Source of the DNA: Amycolatopsis azurea DSM 43854
GTDB taxonomy: Bacteria; Actinomycetota; Actinomycetes; Mycobacteriales; Pseudonocardiaceae
Reading direction: 5' to 3'
Assembly: GCF_001995215.1 (NCBI RefSeq)
Contig: NZ_MUXN01000037.1
Span: 16,751 to 80,750, forward strand
DNA length: 64,000 nt
This document shows, one piece after another, positions 1-7,706 of the stretch (its first letter is position 1; every line of letters begins with the position of its first letter). The position numbers were made by a program, and so were the translations under genes. The notes beneath the pieces are model-generated. The model had not been told where the DNA came from and searched no databases. It saw only the letters and a program-made list of their open reading frames with translations.

Positions 1-1
1 C

Positions 2-931
2 GACGAGGACGCGCGCGCCGCTTCGGCGATCGAGTACGACCCCAAGGGCGGCATCGTCGTCGCCACCACGGACGATGGTGCTCGCGCCCTCACCGCGTTC
101 GCCGCTTCGCAACGCGGAGTTCGCGCGGAACCGTTGTCACTCAAGGAACTCGCCGAAGCGGAACCCGCGCTGACCCGCGAGGTGACCGCCGCGTTCCACT
201 ACCCCGAGGACGCCCAGGTCCAGCCCGCGGGCGCGGCGCTGGCCCTGCTGGGTTCCGCGTTGCGCCACGGTGCCCGGCTGCGATCGGACACCGAGGTCGT
301 CGGCGCGTCCGTCCACAAGGGACGGATCATCGGTGTCCGCGTGCCCGGCGAGGTCATCGAAGCGGACGTCGTCGTGAACGCCGCGGGCCCGTGGGCCGGT
401 CGGGTGTCGGCGCTGCTCGGTGCCCCGATCGCCGTCCGCCCCCGCCGGGGTGAGGTGCTGGTGACCACGCCGATGCCCGGCGTCGTCCGGCACAAGGTCT
501 ACGACGCCGATTACGTCGGCGCGGTCGGCGCCGATTCGGGTGAGCTCCAGACCTCCGCGGTCGTCGAGTCGACCTGGGGCGGCACTGTGCTGATCGGCTC
601 GTCACGCCGCCGGGTGGACTTCGACGACGCGATCCGCCCGGAGGTGCTGAGCGCCATCGCGGTCAAGGCGCTGCGGCTGTTCCCGGCGCTCGCCGACGTC
701 GCGGTGATGCGGGCGTACGGCGGATTCCGGCCGTACGTCGACGATCACCTCCCGGTACTCGGCGCGGATCCACGGCTGGAAAACCTCTGGCACGCCACCG
801 GGCACGAAGGCGCCGGTATCGGACTGAGCGTCGGCACCGCGCTGTTGCTGCGCGAGTTGCTCACCGGCACGGAGCCCGCGATGCCGGTCGAAGAGTTCAC
901 CGTCGACCGCCCGGCGGTGGTGGCCGCATGA
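2..931 (+). CDS. FAD-dependent D-hydroxyproline/sarcosine-type dehydrogenase, catalytic subunit (5' end outside window)
   Basis: Open in frame from the first bases, so the N-terminal FAD-binding Rossmann region lies to the left of the window. The visible ~309 residues match the DAO/sarcosine oxidase beta fold: an alternating substrate domain, the segment NAAGPWAG and the C-terminal FAD contact HATGHEGAGIGLSVGTA. Together with the next two genes it forms a three-part dehydrogenase of the HcnABC/LhpBEF type, in which this subunit would oxidise cis-4-hydroxy-D-proline to pyrroline-4-hydroxy-2-carboxylate. The stop overlaps the next gene by 4 nt (ATGA). The substrate is inferred from the epimerase and deaminase downstream; sarcosine, proline or an opine would be alternatives. 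Confidence 0.85.
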   Translation, partial: DEDARAASAIEYDPKGGIVVATTDDGARALTAFAASQRGVRAEPLSLKELAEAEPALTREVTAAFHYPEDAQVQPAGAALALLGSALRHGARLRSDTEVVGASVHKGRIIGVRVPGEVIEADVVVNAAGPWAGRVSALLGAPIAVRPRRGEVLVTTPMPGVVRHKVYDADYVGAVGADSGELQTSAVVESTWGGTVLIGSSRRRVDFDDAIRPEVLSAIAVKALRLFPALADVAVMRAYGGFRPYVDDHLPVLGADPRLENLWHATGHEGAGIGLSVGTALLLRELLTGTEPAMPVEEFTVDRPAVVAA

Positions 932-1194
932 GTGACCAGCGGATCCGGATCACCGTCGACGGCGAAGCGCTGACCGGGATCGCGGGCCAGAGCGTCGCGG
1001 GAGTGCTGCTCGCGGCGGGCCGGATCTCCTGGCGTACCACGCGTTCCGGTGCGCCACGAGGCGTGTTCTGCGGAATCGGCGCGTGTTTCGACTGCCTGCT
1101 CACGGTCAACGACGTGCCCGACGTCCGCGCGTGCCGGCGTCCGGCCACCGACGGCGACGAGATCCGCACCCAGACCCGGGAGGAGCACACGTGA
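928..1194 (+). CDS. (2Fe-2S)-binding small subunit of the amino-acid dehydrogenase
   Basis: An 88-residue protein of the HcnA/sarcosine oxidase alpha N-terminal type. The cluster CGIGACFDC (about residues 49-57) followed by a later Cys in VRACRRP supplies the four ligands of a plant-type [2Fe-2S] centre. It begins within the stop of the FAD subunit and ends in the GTGA that starts the next gene, so the three subunits are translationally coupled. Its likely role is passing electrons between the two flavoprotein subunits. Length and motif are normal for the family. Confidence 0.85.
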   Translation: MSDQRIRITVDGEALTGIAGQSVAGVLLAAGRISWRTTRSGAPRGVFCGIGACFDCLLTVNDVPDVRACRRPATDGDEIRTQTREEHT

Positions 1195-2534
1195 GCCGCC
1201 ATGTGGTGGTCGTCGGCGCCGGGCCCGCCGGGCTCGCGGCCGTCGAACACGCGTTGCGGGCCGGTGCCCGGGTCACGGTGCTGGACCAGGCGGAAACGCC
1301 CGGCGGCCAGTACCACCGCAGGTCGCTGGCGGCCGACTCGGCGCGACAACCGGAGTTCGACCGGCACCGCCGCCTCCTCGCGCATCCCCGGTGCCGGTGG
1401 TGGCCCGGATCCACCGTCTGGGCGTTCGACCGGGTGGAGAACCGCCTGCATGTGCTGCGAGGCCAGGCCGACGGCAGTGGACGGCGACGGCTGACCCTGG
1501 TTCCGGACGCGCTGGTCCTGGCGACCGGCGCGCACGACCGCACCCTGCCGTTCCCCGGCTGGGAACTGCCCGGCGTGTACACCGCGGGCGCGGCGCAGGC
1601 GCTGGCGAAGGGCGAGCGGGTCGCGATCGGCCAACGGGTCCTCGTCGCCGGGGCCGGGCCGTTCCTGTTGCCGGTCGCGGAATCGTTGCTGGCTGTCGGG
1701 GCCGAAGTGGTCGCGGTCCTGGAAGCGAACCCGGCCGCGACCGTCCGAAAAGGATGGTCGGCCCGCCCGTGGCGTCTGGCCGCCCACGCCGGCAAGGCGG
1801 GCGAACTCGCGCGGTACGCGGCGACGCTGGCCCGCCATCGCGTTCCGTACCGGCTGGGCCGGACCGTGATCGAAGCACGCGGCACGGACCGCGTGCGGGA
1901 GGTCGTGACCGCGAAGGTCCGCGCGGACTGGTCGGTCGTCCCCGGCACCGAGCGGACGTACGAGGTCGACGCGGTGTGCGTCGGACACGGGTTCGTCCCG
2001 CAGCCGGAACTCGCCGTCGCCGCGGGCTGTGTCCTGGACGGTGGCTTCGTACGGGTCGACGGCACGCAACGGACCACAGTGGACGGTGTCTTCGCTGCGG
2101 GCGAGATCACGGGTATCGGCGGCGCGATCACCGCCGCGGCCGAGGGCGCGGTGGCGGGATGCGCCGCCGCCGGGGGAGAGCCAGCACCCGCGTTGATCCG
2201 TGCCCGCGACCGCGCTCGCACCTTCGCGGAACGCCTCGCCACGGCTCACCCGATCGGATCGGCCTGGCGAGGCTGGTTGCGCGAAGACACGATCGTCTGC
2301 CGTTGCGAGGAAACCACGTACGGCGAGCTGACCCGGGCCGCCGGGGACGCCGTCCGTCCCGGCTCGCACGCCCTGAAACTCGGCACCCGGGCCGGGCTCG
2401 GCCCGTGCCAGGGCCGGATGTGCGGTCCGACCGTGTCCGAACTCTGCGGTGGCGCCGAACGGCACCACCGCCCCGTCGTCCAGCCGATCCGGCTCGGCGA
2501 ACTCGCCGCCCGAACCGAAGGAGAACCTGAATGA
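1191..2534 (+). CDS. NAD(P)/FAD-dependent oxidoreductase, large subunit of the dehydrogenase (HcnB/SoxA-like)
   Basis: 447 residues from the GTG that overlaps the preceding TGA; longer in-frame extensions run back through the small subunit and are unlikely. The N-terminus has the dinucleotide fold GAGPAGLAAVEHA, and a second fold (GAGPFLLPVAESL) sits mid-protein. The C-terminus carries a BFD-like iron-sulphur segment, CRCEETTY followed by CQGRMCG, giving four cysteines. This architecture matches HcnB and the large subunits of hydroxyproline and octopine/nopaline dehydrogenases. It should complete the membrane-linked electron path of the D-hydroxyproline dehydrogenase. The stop overlaps the next start by 4 nt. 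Confidence 0.85.
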   Translation: MSRHVVVVGAGPAGLAAVEHALRAGARVTVLDQAETPGGQYHRRSLAADSARQPEFDRHRRLLAHPRCRWWPGSTVWAFDRVENRLHVLRGQADGSGRRRLTLVPDALVLATGAHDRTLPFPGWELPGVYTAGAAQALAKGERVAIGQRVLVAGAGPFLLPVAESLLAVGAEVVAVLEANPAATVRKGWSARPWRLAAHAGKAGELARYAATLARHRVPYRLGRTVIEARGTDRVREVVTAKVRADWSVVPGTERTYEVDAVCVGHGFVPQPELAVAAGCVLDGGFVRVDGTQRTTVDGVFAAGEITGIGGAITAAAEGAVAGCAAAGGEPAPALIRARDRARTFAERLATAHPIGSAWRGWLREDTIVCRCEETTYGELTRAAGDAVRPGSHALKLGTRAGLGPCQGRMCGPTVSELCGGAERHHRPVVQPIRLGELAARTEGEPE

Positions 2535-3442
2535 GCACCCGCGATCTCGGTGGCGTGGTCGTCGCGACCGCCCTCCCGTACCGGGCGGACGACGCGGCGC
2601 CCGCCGGGCTGGCCGTGGACTACGACGCCTACGCGGCGCACTGCCGCTGGCTGATCGACAACGGTTGCCGGGGCGTCGGCCCGAACGGTTCCCTCGGCGA
2701 GTACTCCTCGCTGACCGACGAGGAACGCCGCCGCGTCGCCCGCACCGCGATCGAGACCGTCGGCGAGGACGGGATCGTCGTCGTCGGGGTGCACGGCCCC
2801 GGATCGCATCAGGCCAGGCACTGGGCCGAGGTCGCGGCCGAGGACGGCGCGGACGGCGTGCTCTGCCTGCCGCCCACGATGTACCGCGCGAACCATGGCG
2901 AGGTGCTCGCGCATTTCGAGGCGGTGGCGTCGGTCGGCCTGCCGGTGATGGTCTACAACAACCCCATCGACACCAAGGTCGATCTCACCCCGGCCCTGCT
3001 GGCCGAAATCGGGCGGATCGACAACGTGGTCGCGGTCAAGGAGTTCTCCGGTGACGTCCGGCGGGTGCTGGAGATCCGCGAACAGGCACCGGGTCTCGAC
3101 GTGATCAGCGGCGCCGACGATGTCGTGCTGGAAAGCCTGTTGATGGGCGCGACGGGCTGGTTCGCCGGGTTCCCCAACGTGTTCCCGGCCGAGTCGGTGC
3201 GCCTGTTCGACCTGGCGAGGGCCGGGAAACTCGACGAAGCCAGGGCGCTCTACGAACCGCTGGTGGCCGCGTTCCGCTGGGACTCGCGCACCGAGTTCGT
3301 CCAGGCGATCAAGCTCGGGATGGACCTCGTCGGCCGCTACGGCGGGCCGTGCCGCCCGCCCCGGGGGCCGCTGACCGGCGAACACCACGAGCAGGTCACC
3401 GCCGACATGGGCCGCGCGCTCGCCTCGCTGGGGGTGGCGTAG
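2531..3442 (+). CDS. DapA/NAL-family lyase, probable pyrroline-4-hydroxy-2-carboxylate deaminase
   Basis: 303 residues with the TIM-barrel signatures of dihydrodipicolinate synthase relatives: GPNGSLGEYSSL near residue 55, the catalytic Tyr in VYNNP (Y142) and the Schiff-base Lys in VVAVKEFSGD (K170). In hydroxyproline operons this family member deaminates and dehydrates pyrroline-4-hydroxy-2-carboxylate to alpha-ketoglutarate semialdehyde, and that role fits here between dehydrogenase and epimerase genes. DHDPS proper is less likely because the gene sits outside any lysine pathway. It overlaps the preceding gene by 4 nt. The alpha-ketoglutarate semialdehyde dehydrogenase is not in the window and may lie to the left. 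Confidence 0.8.
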   Translation: MSTRDLGGVVVATALPYRADDAAPAGLAVDYDAYAAHCRWLIDNGCRGVGPNGSLGEYSSLTDEERRRVARTAIETVGEDGIVVVGVHGPGSHQARHWAEVAAEDGADGVLCLPPTMYRANHGEVLAHFEAVASVGLPVMVYNNPIDTKVDLTPALLAEIGRIDNVVAVKEFSGDVRRVLEIREQAPGLDVISGADDVVLESLLMGATGWFAGFPNVFPAESVRLFDLARAGKLDEARALYEPLVAAFRWDSRTEFVQAIKLGMDLVGRYGGPCRPPRGPLTGEHHEQVTADMGRALASLGVA

Positions 3443-4444
3443 GTGCGGTCGATCCGGTCGATCACCGCCGTCGACTCGCACACCGAGGGCATGCCGACCC
3501 GGGTGGTGACCGGTGGCGTCGGCGTCATCCCGGGCGACACGATGGCCGAACGCCGCCGGTACTTCATGGAGAACCTGGACCACCTGCGGCGGTTCCTGAT
3601 GAACGAGCCGCGCGGCCATTCCGCGATGAGCGGCGCGATCCTCCAGCCGCCGACGCGGCCGGACGCCGACTGGGGCGTGGTGTACATCGAGGTGTCCGGC
3701 TGTCTGCCGATGTGCGGCCACGGCACGATCGGCGTCGCGACCGTGCTGGTGGAGACCGGCATGGTCGAGGTGACCGAACCGAAGACCGTGGTGCGCCTGG
3801 ACACCCCGGCCGGGCTCGTGCACGCCGAGGTCGACGTCCGGGACGGCCGTGCGGAACGCGTCAAGCTCCGCAACGTCGCGTCGTTCCTCGCCGAGCGCGA
3901 CGCCGTCGTCGAGGTGCCGGGTCTCGGCGAGGTGCGGTACGACCTGGCCTATGGCGGGAATTTCTACGCCATCCTCGAACTGTCCCAAGTGGACATCCCG
4001 TTCGAGCGGGCGGAGAAAGACCGGATCCTCGCCGCGGGGCTGGACATCATGGCGGCGATCAACGACCAGCGCCCGCCGGAACATCCGGCCGACCCGCTGA
4101 TCGGCGGCTGCAAGCACGTCCAGTTCCTCGCGCCGGGTTCGGACGCCCGCGCGTCGCGGAACGCGATGGCGATCCACCCGGGCTGGTTCGACCGGTCACC
4201 GTGCGGCACCGGCACCTCGGCCCGGATGGCTCAGCTGCACGCCCGGGGCGAGCTGCCGTTGCGCACGCCGTTCGAGAACAGCTCGTTCATCGGCACCACG
4301 TTCACCGGCGAACTGGTCGCCGAGACCACCGTCGGCGGTGTCCCCGCCGTGGTCCCGGAGTTCTCCGGGCGCGCGTGGATCACCGGCAACGCCACCTACC
4401 TGCTGGACCCGGACGACCCCTTCCCCGCGGGGTTCGTCCTGTAG
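3443..4444 (+). CDS. Proline racemase family protein, probable 4-hydroxyproline 2-epimerase
   Basis: 333 residues starting at a GTG immediately after the preceding stop. Both catalytic cysteines of a functional epimerase are present: C91 in MCGHGTIG and C254 in SPCGTGTSA. Enzymes with a Thr in the first position are dehydratases, so the Cys/Cys pair argues for epimerisation. It would convert trans-4-hydroxy-L-proline to cis-4-hydroxy-D-proline, the substrate of the upstream three-subunit dehydrogenase. It is the last gene of the plus-strand operon and is followed by a strong hairpin. Confidence 0.88.
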   Translation: MRSIRSITAVDSHTEGMPTRVVTGGVGVIPGDTMAERRRYFMENLDHLRRFLMNEPRGHSAMSGAILQPPTRPDADWGVVYIEVSGCLPMCGHGTIGVATVLVETGMVEVTEPKTVVRLDTPAGLVHAEVDVRDGRAERVKLRNVASFLAERDAVVEVPGLGEVRYDLAYGGNFYAILELSQVDIPFERAEKDRILAAGLDIMAAINDQRPPEHPADPLIGGCKHVQFLAPGSDARASRNAMAIHPGWFDRSPCGTGTSARMAQLHARGELPLRTPFENSSFIGTTFTGELVAETTVGGVPAVVPEFSGRAWITGNATYLLDPDDPFPAGFVL

Positions 4445-4448
4445 GGGC

Positions 4449-4493
4449 TGAAGGGCGCTTTCCCCGCATAAGACGTGGGGAAAGCGCCCTTCA
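4449..4493. terminator. 17-bp-arm hairpin between convergent operons
   Basis: The left arm at 4449-4465 (TGAAGGGCGCTTTCCCC) and the right arm at 4477-4493 are perfect reverse complements around an 11-nt loop. A further partial copy of the right arm ends near 4523 (GGGGAAAGTCCCCTTCA), and an outer GGGGCTGAAGGG / CCCCTTCAGCCCC pair encloses everything. It lies between the stops of the epimerase (4444) and the amidohydrolase (4532), so bidirectional termination is the natural reading. The modular repeat suggests it belongs to a dispersed element family. Confidence 0.75.
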
Positions 4494-4531
4494 CCGCGTG
4501 ACATGCGGGGAAAGTCCCCTTCAGCCCCCTG

Positions 4532-5746
4532 TCAGGCGGAGACCACCGTCCCGGACTGGATGACGTGCCGGAACTTCTCGGGCTCGGCCAGGACGCCGAT
4601 GTCCTCCAGCGGATCCCGGTCCACGACGAGCAGGTCCGCGTGCGCGCCGGGGGCCAAGGTGCCGATCTCGCCGGTCAGGTTCAGCAGGTCCGCCGCCGTC
4701 GACGTCGCGGAGCGGATCACCTCCAGCGGGGACTGGACCTCGGCGCGCAGCCGGAACTCGTGGTTCTGATGCCGGTGCATCCCGCCGAGCAGGTCGGTGC
4801 CGTAGACCAGCTTCACCCCGCCCTTGGCGGCCCTTTCCAGGGCGGCCAGACCGGCTCCGAGGACGTCGTCGACCTTGCGCCAGCTGGATTCCGGCAGCCC
4901 GTGCTCGCGTCCTTCCTCCTTCAGTGCCCAGTACGTGACGAGGGTGGGCACGAGGTACGCGTCGTGCCGGAGGAACAGTTCGACACTGAGGTCGTCGATC
5001 AGGTTGCCGTGCTCGATCGACCGCACGCCCAGCTCCAGCGCCCGGTTCACCGCGCGGGCGGTGTAGGCGTGCGCGGCGACGTAGCGGTTGGCAGACTCCG
5101 CCTCCTCGACGATCGCGCGCAGTTCGTCGGCGGAGTACTGCGTCGAGTCGATCCGGTCGGTGGGGGAGGCGACACCGCCCGAGGCCATCACCTTGATGTG
5201 GTGCGCGCCCTTGCGCAGTTCGTCGCGCGCCGCCGCGCGGACCGCGTCGACACCGTCGGCGACCCGGCTGAGACCCGCGCAGCACGGGTGGTCCTCGCTG
5301 ACGTTGGCACCGCGGGTCCGGCTGTCGCCGTGCCCGCCGGTCTGGCTCAGCGCGCGCCCGCAGAACAGCAGGCGCGGGCCCCGGAACAGGCCCTCGGCCT
5401 GGGCGTCGGCGAGCCCGAAATCGGCGCCGGAGGCGTCCCGGACCGTGGTGAAGCCCCGGTCCAGCATCCGGCTCATGGTGCGGGCGCTGTGCGCCGCCAC
5501 GTAGGAGGGCGACGACGCGGGAAGCGAGCCCAGATCCGCTGTCGACGCGGTCACGTGCACGTGAGCGTCGACGAGACCGGGCAGTACGAACGCGCCGCGC
5601 AGGTCTTCGGTCCGCACATCACCGGCGCTGAGACCGGAACCGATCTCGACGATCCGGCCGTCTGCGCACCGGAGGTCTCCTTCGGTGTACTCGCCCGTGA
5701 CCGGGTCGAGCAGACGGGCGTTGCGCAGCAACAGTGATCCGGTCAT
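4532..5746 (-). CDS. Metal-dependent amidohydrolase (prolidase/imidazolonepropionase-like)
   Basis: 404 residues from the ATG that overlaps the GAF gene stop (ATGA); RBS-like GGAGG lies just upstream. Metal-site residues of the amidohydrolase superfamily are visible: H62-x-H64 in DAHVHV, the likely carboxylated K185 in HIKVMASGG, H226, H246 in SIEHGN and D318 in YGTD. The nearest characterised group hydrolyses Xaa-Pro or other dipeptides and N-acyl amino acids. Because it sits beside a hydroxyproline operon and an importer, release of hydroxyproline from small peptides or conjugates is a reasonable inference, not shown by sequence alone. Confidence 0.8.
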   Translation of the reverse strand: MTGSLLLRNARLLDPVTGEYTEGDLRCADGRIVEIGSGLSAGDVRTEDLRGAFVLPGLVDAHVHVTASTADLGSLPASSPSYVAAHSARTMSRMLDRGFTTVRDASGADFGLADAQAEGLFRGPRLLFCGRALSQTGGHGDSRTRGANVSEDHPCCAGLSRVADGVDAVRAAARDELRKGAHHIKVMASGGVASPTDRIDSTQYSADELRAIVEEAESANRYVAAHAYTARAVNRALELGVRSIEHGNLIDDLSVELFLRHDAYLVPTLVTYWALKEEGREHGLPESSWRKVDDVLGAGLAALERAAKGGVKLVYGTDLLGGMHRHQNHEFRLRAEVQSPLEVIRSATSTAADLLNLTGEIGTLAPGAHADLLVVDRDPLEDIGVLAEPEKFRHVIQSGTVVSA

Positions 5747-6183
5747 CGGGTTTCCTCCAGGAGTTCGCGCAGGGCCGGGACCGCCAACGGTGCCAGAGAT
5801 CGGGCCGCTGTGACGGAATCGTCGTCGTAGCTGCCTTCGGCGTCGAGGATGTTGAGCACGCCGAGTGTGCGGCCGTCGTCCACCACCGGCACGTTGATCA
5901 CCGCGCCGCAGCCGAGCCTGTCGATGAGCTCGTGGTCGGCGAAGATCGCCCGTACGGCCGCGCTGTCCGGGCCGAAGTAGGGCTCCTGCCCGGTGATGCA
6001 TCGCTCCAGCCAGCCCGCCGCCACCTCGACGGTCTTCTCGCCACCGACCGGGTAGTCCGCCGGGTGGCTGCTGTGCACCCGGCGCAGCGCTCGCCGTTCG
6101 GGCACCCAGGCCAGCACGGTGAACAGCCGTACGCCGATGGTGGCCCGGGTCTTGTCCTCCACAGCGGACAGTGACACGGTCAC
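5743..6183 (-). CDS. Single-domain GAF protein
   Basis: 146 residues from a GTG that overlaps the transporter stop (GTGA). Nearly the whole protein is one GAF domain: TRATIGVRLFTVLAW near the start, then HSSHPADYPVGG, FADHELIDRLGCGAVINVPVVDDGRTLGVLNILD. No output domain is attached. Similar solo GAF proteins occur in catabolic operons between transporter and hydrolase genes; whether this one senses a metabolite or has become an enzyme subunit cannot be seen. It is locked by overlap to both neighbours, so the three genes form one operon. Confidence 0.8.
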   Translation of the reverse strand: MTVSLSAVEDKTRATIGVRLFTVLAWVPERRALRRVHSSHPADYPVGGEKTVEVAAGWLERCITGQEPYFGPDSAAVRAIFADHELIDRLGCGAVINVPVVDDGRTLGVLNILDAEGSYDDDSVTAARSLAPLAVPALRELLEETR

Positions 6184-7571
6184 TTCGTCATCTCCTTCGC
6201 GGTCTCCACGGGCTTGCCGTGTTCGGTCAGTTCTTCCAGGGAACGGCCGGCGGTGGAGAGGCCGAACACGACCACGCACACCACCCCGGCCGCCAGGACG
6301 GCGGTGGTCAGGCCGAAGACGCCGGCGAAACCGAGGCTCGCCGCCGAAAGGCCGATGATCGTCGGCGCCAGGATGCTGCCGACGCGGCCGAACGCGCTGG
6401 ACAGCCCGGTCCCGCTGGCGCGGATCCAGGTCGGGAACACCTCGGGGGTGTAGGAGTACACACCGGCGTAGGTGCCGTTGAGGAAGAACGACAGCACCGC
6501 CCCGGCGAGAGTGATCGACCACGGCGCGTCCATCTGGCTCAACCAGAACGCGCTCACCGCCGAACCCGCGAGGTACAGCGCGATGGTGTGCTTGCGGTCG
6601 AGCCGTTCCGAAAGCCACGCCGCGGAGAAGTACCCGGGGATCTGCGCCAGGTAGATGATGATCGAGAACTCGAAGCTCTTGGTCACCGTGATCCCGCGTT
6701 CGACGAGCAGCGTCGGGATCCAGGAGAAGAAACCGTAGTAGGAGAACGTGATCACGAACCACACGGTCCAGATCACCGCGGTACGCCGCGCCATCGCCGG
6801 GCTCCACAGGAACTTCAGCGCGCTGAAGAGGTTGACCTTGGGGGTTTCCGTGGCGGGCTGGGCGTCGGCTTGAGCGACGGCCGGGAGTTCCTGTCCTGTC
6901 GCCTTTTCGACGTCCCGCTCCAGTTTCGCGACGATCTTCTCGGCCTCGGCGTGACGCCCGTTCGCGACCAGGAACCGGGGTGATTCGGGCAGCGAGCGGC
7001 GCCACCACAGCAGCATGACGATCGGCAGCGCGGTGATCAGCTGCGCGACCCGCCAGCCTTCCGGCACCGTCGGGACGATGAACCGGCCGATCAGCGCGGC
7101 CATGACGAACCCGAACGAGAAGAACCCGGCGAGCGCGCCGACGAACCAGCCGCGCCGTTTGGCGGGGACGAACTCCGACAGGAACGGGGCGATGATCGCG
7201 CTTTCGGCGCCCGCGCCCGCACCGGCCAGCACCCGGGCGCCCAGGAAGATCTCGTAGTTGGGGGAGAAGGCGGCGAGGACCGAGAACACCGCGTAGAAGG
7301 CCAGCGCGTACATCATGACCTTTTTGCGGCCGATGCGGTCGCCCAGCAGACCGGCGGCGATCGCGCCGAAGAGGAAGCCGAACGGCGTCGCCGAACCGAT
7401 CAGCCCGAGCTGCCCGTTGTCGAGGCCCCAGGCGGCTTTCGCGCTCGGCAGGAGGAAGGCGACCACGGCGGAGTCCATGCCGTCGAAGGTGTAACCGAGC
7501 CCGCCGATGAGCAGGAGTTTGTAATGGGGACGGCTCAGCGGGAGCCGGTCCAGTCGTGCCAGAAGCGTCAT
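6180..7571 (-). CDS. MFS transporter (sugar/aromatic-acid proton symporter type)
   Basis: 463 residues, about 12 predicted membrane segments. Family signatures are DGMDSAVVAFLLP in helix 1, GDRIGRKK in the 2-3 loop and PEVFPTWIRASGTGLSSAFGR in the second half, as in the metabolite:H+ symporter family. The ATG at 7571 is preferred over an upstream ATG at 7670 because it has GGAAGG 9 nt ahead and the upstream segment is not family-like. First gene of the minus-strand operon with the GAF protein and amidohydrolase, hence the probable importer of their substrate. It is divergent from the RpiR-type regulator. Confidence 0.85.
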   Translation of the reverse strand: MTLLARLDRLPLSRPHYKLLLIGGLGYTFDGMDSAVVAFLLPSAKAAWGLDNGQLGLIGSATPFGFLFGAIAAGLLGDRIGRKKVMMYALAFYAVFSVLAAFSPNYEIFLGARVLAGAGAGAESAIIAPFLSEFVPAKRRGWFVGALAGFFSFGFVMAALIGRFIVPTVPEGWRVAQLITALPIVMLLWWRRSLPESPRFLVANGRHAEAEKIVAKLERDVEKATGQELPAVAQADAQPATETPKVNLFSALKFLWSPAMARRTAVIWTVWFVITFSYYGFFSWIPTLLVERGITVTKSFEFSIIIYLAQIPGYFSAAWLSERLDRKHTIALYLAGSAVSAFWLSQMDAPWSITLAGAVLSFFLNGTYAGVYSYTPEVFPTWIRASGTGLSSAFGRVGSILAPTIIGLSAASLGFAGVFGLTTAVLAAGVVCVVVFGLSTAGRSLEELTEHGKPVETAKEMTK

Positions 7572-7624
7572 GGGGAACGCCTTCCGTGGTTCGGGCGACG
7601 AGGAGTGCGGACAACGTATACTGC

Positions 7625-7637
7625 GTTTCGTCGAAAC
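7625..7637. promoter_or_regulatory. Palindrome GTTTCG-T-CGAAAC, candidate operator
   Basis: Perfect 6-bp arms around one base in the 135-bp gap between the divergent MFS and RpiR-type genes. A second imperfect motif, TGCAATGGTTGTTGCAA (7638-7654), follows directly. Placement makes it the most likely binding site of the adjacent regulator, controlling both directions. Confidence 0.5.
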
Positions 7638-7706
7638 TGCAATGGTTGTTGCAAGTGGTCCGATGGGCACGATGCGTTACCGTGACGCGGTCGAGGGAGG
7701 GCGTGC

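Noticed and set aside
1049..2530. Long Arg/Pro-rich ORFs on both strands across 1-4 kb and elsewhere
   Set aside because: These are frame shadows of high-GC genes, with composition typical of antisense or +1 frames and no family signal.
5743..7614. 623-codon ORF spanning the MFS gene in another frame
   Set aside because: Only its last 146 codons (GAF domain) are protein-like; the rest is Arg/Gly/Pro-rich shadow sequence of the transporter gene.
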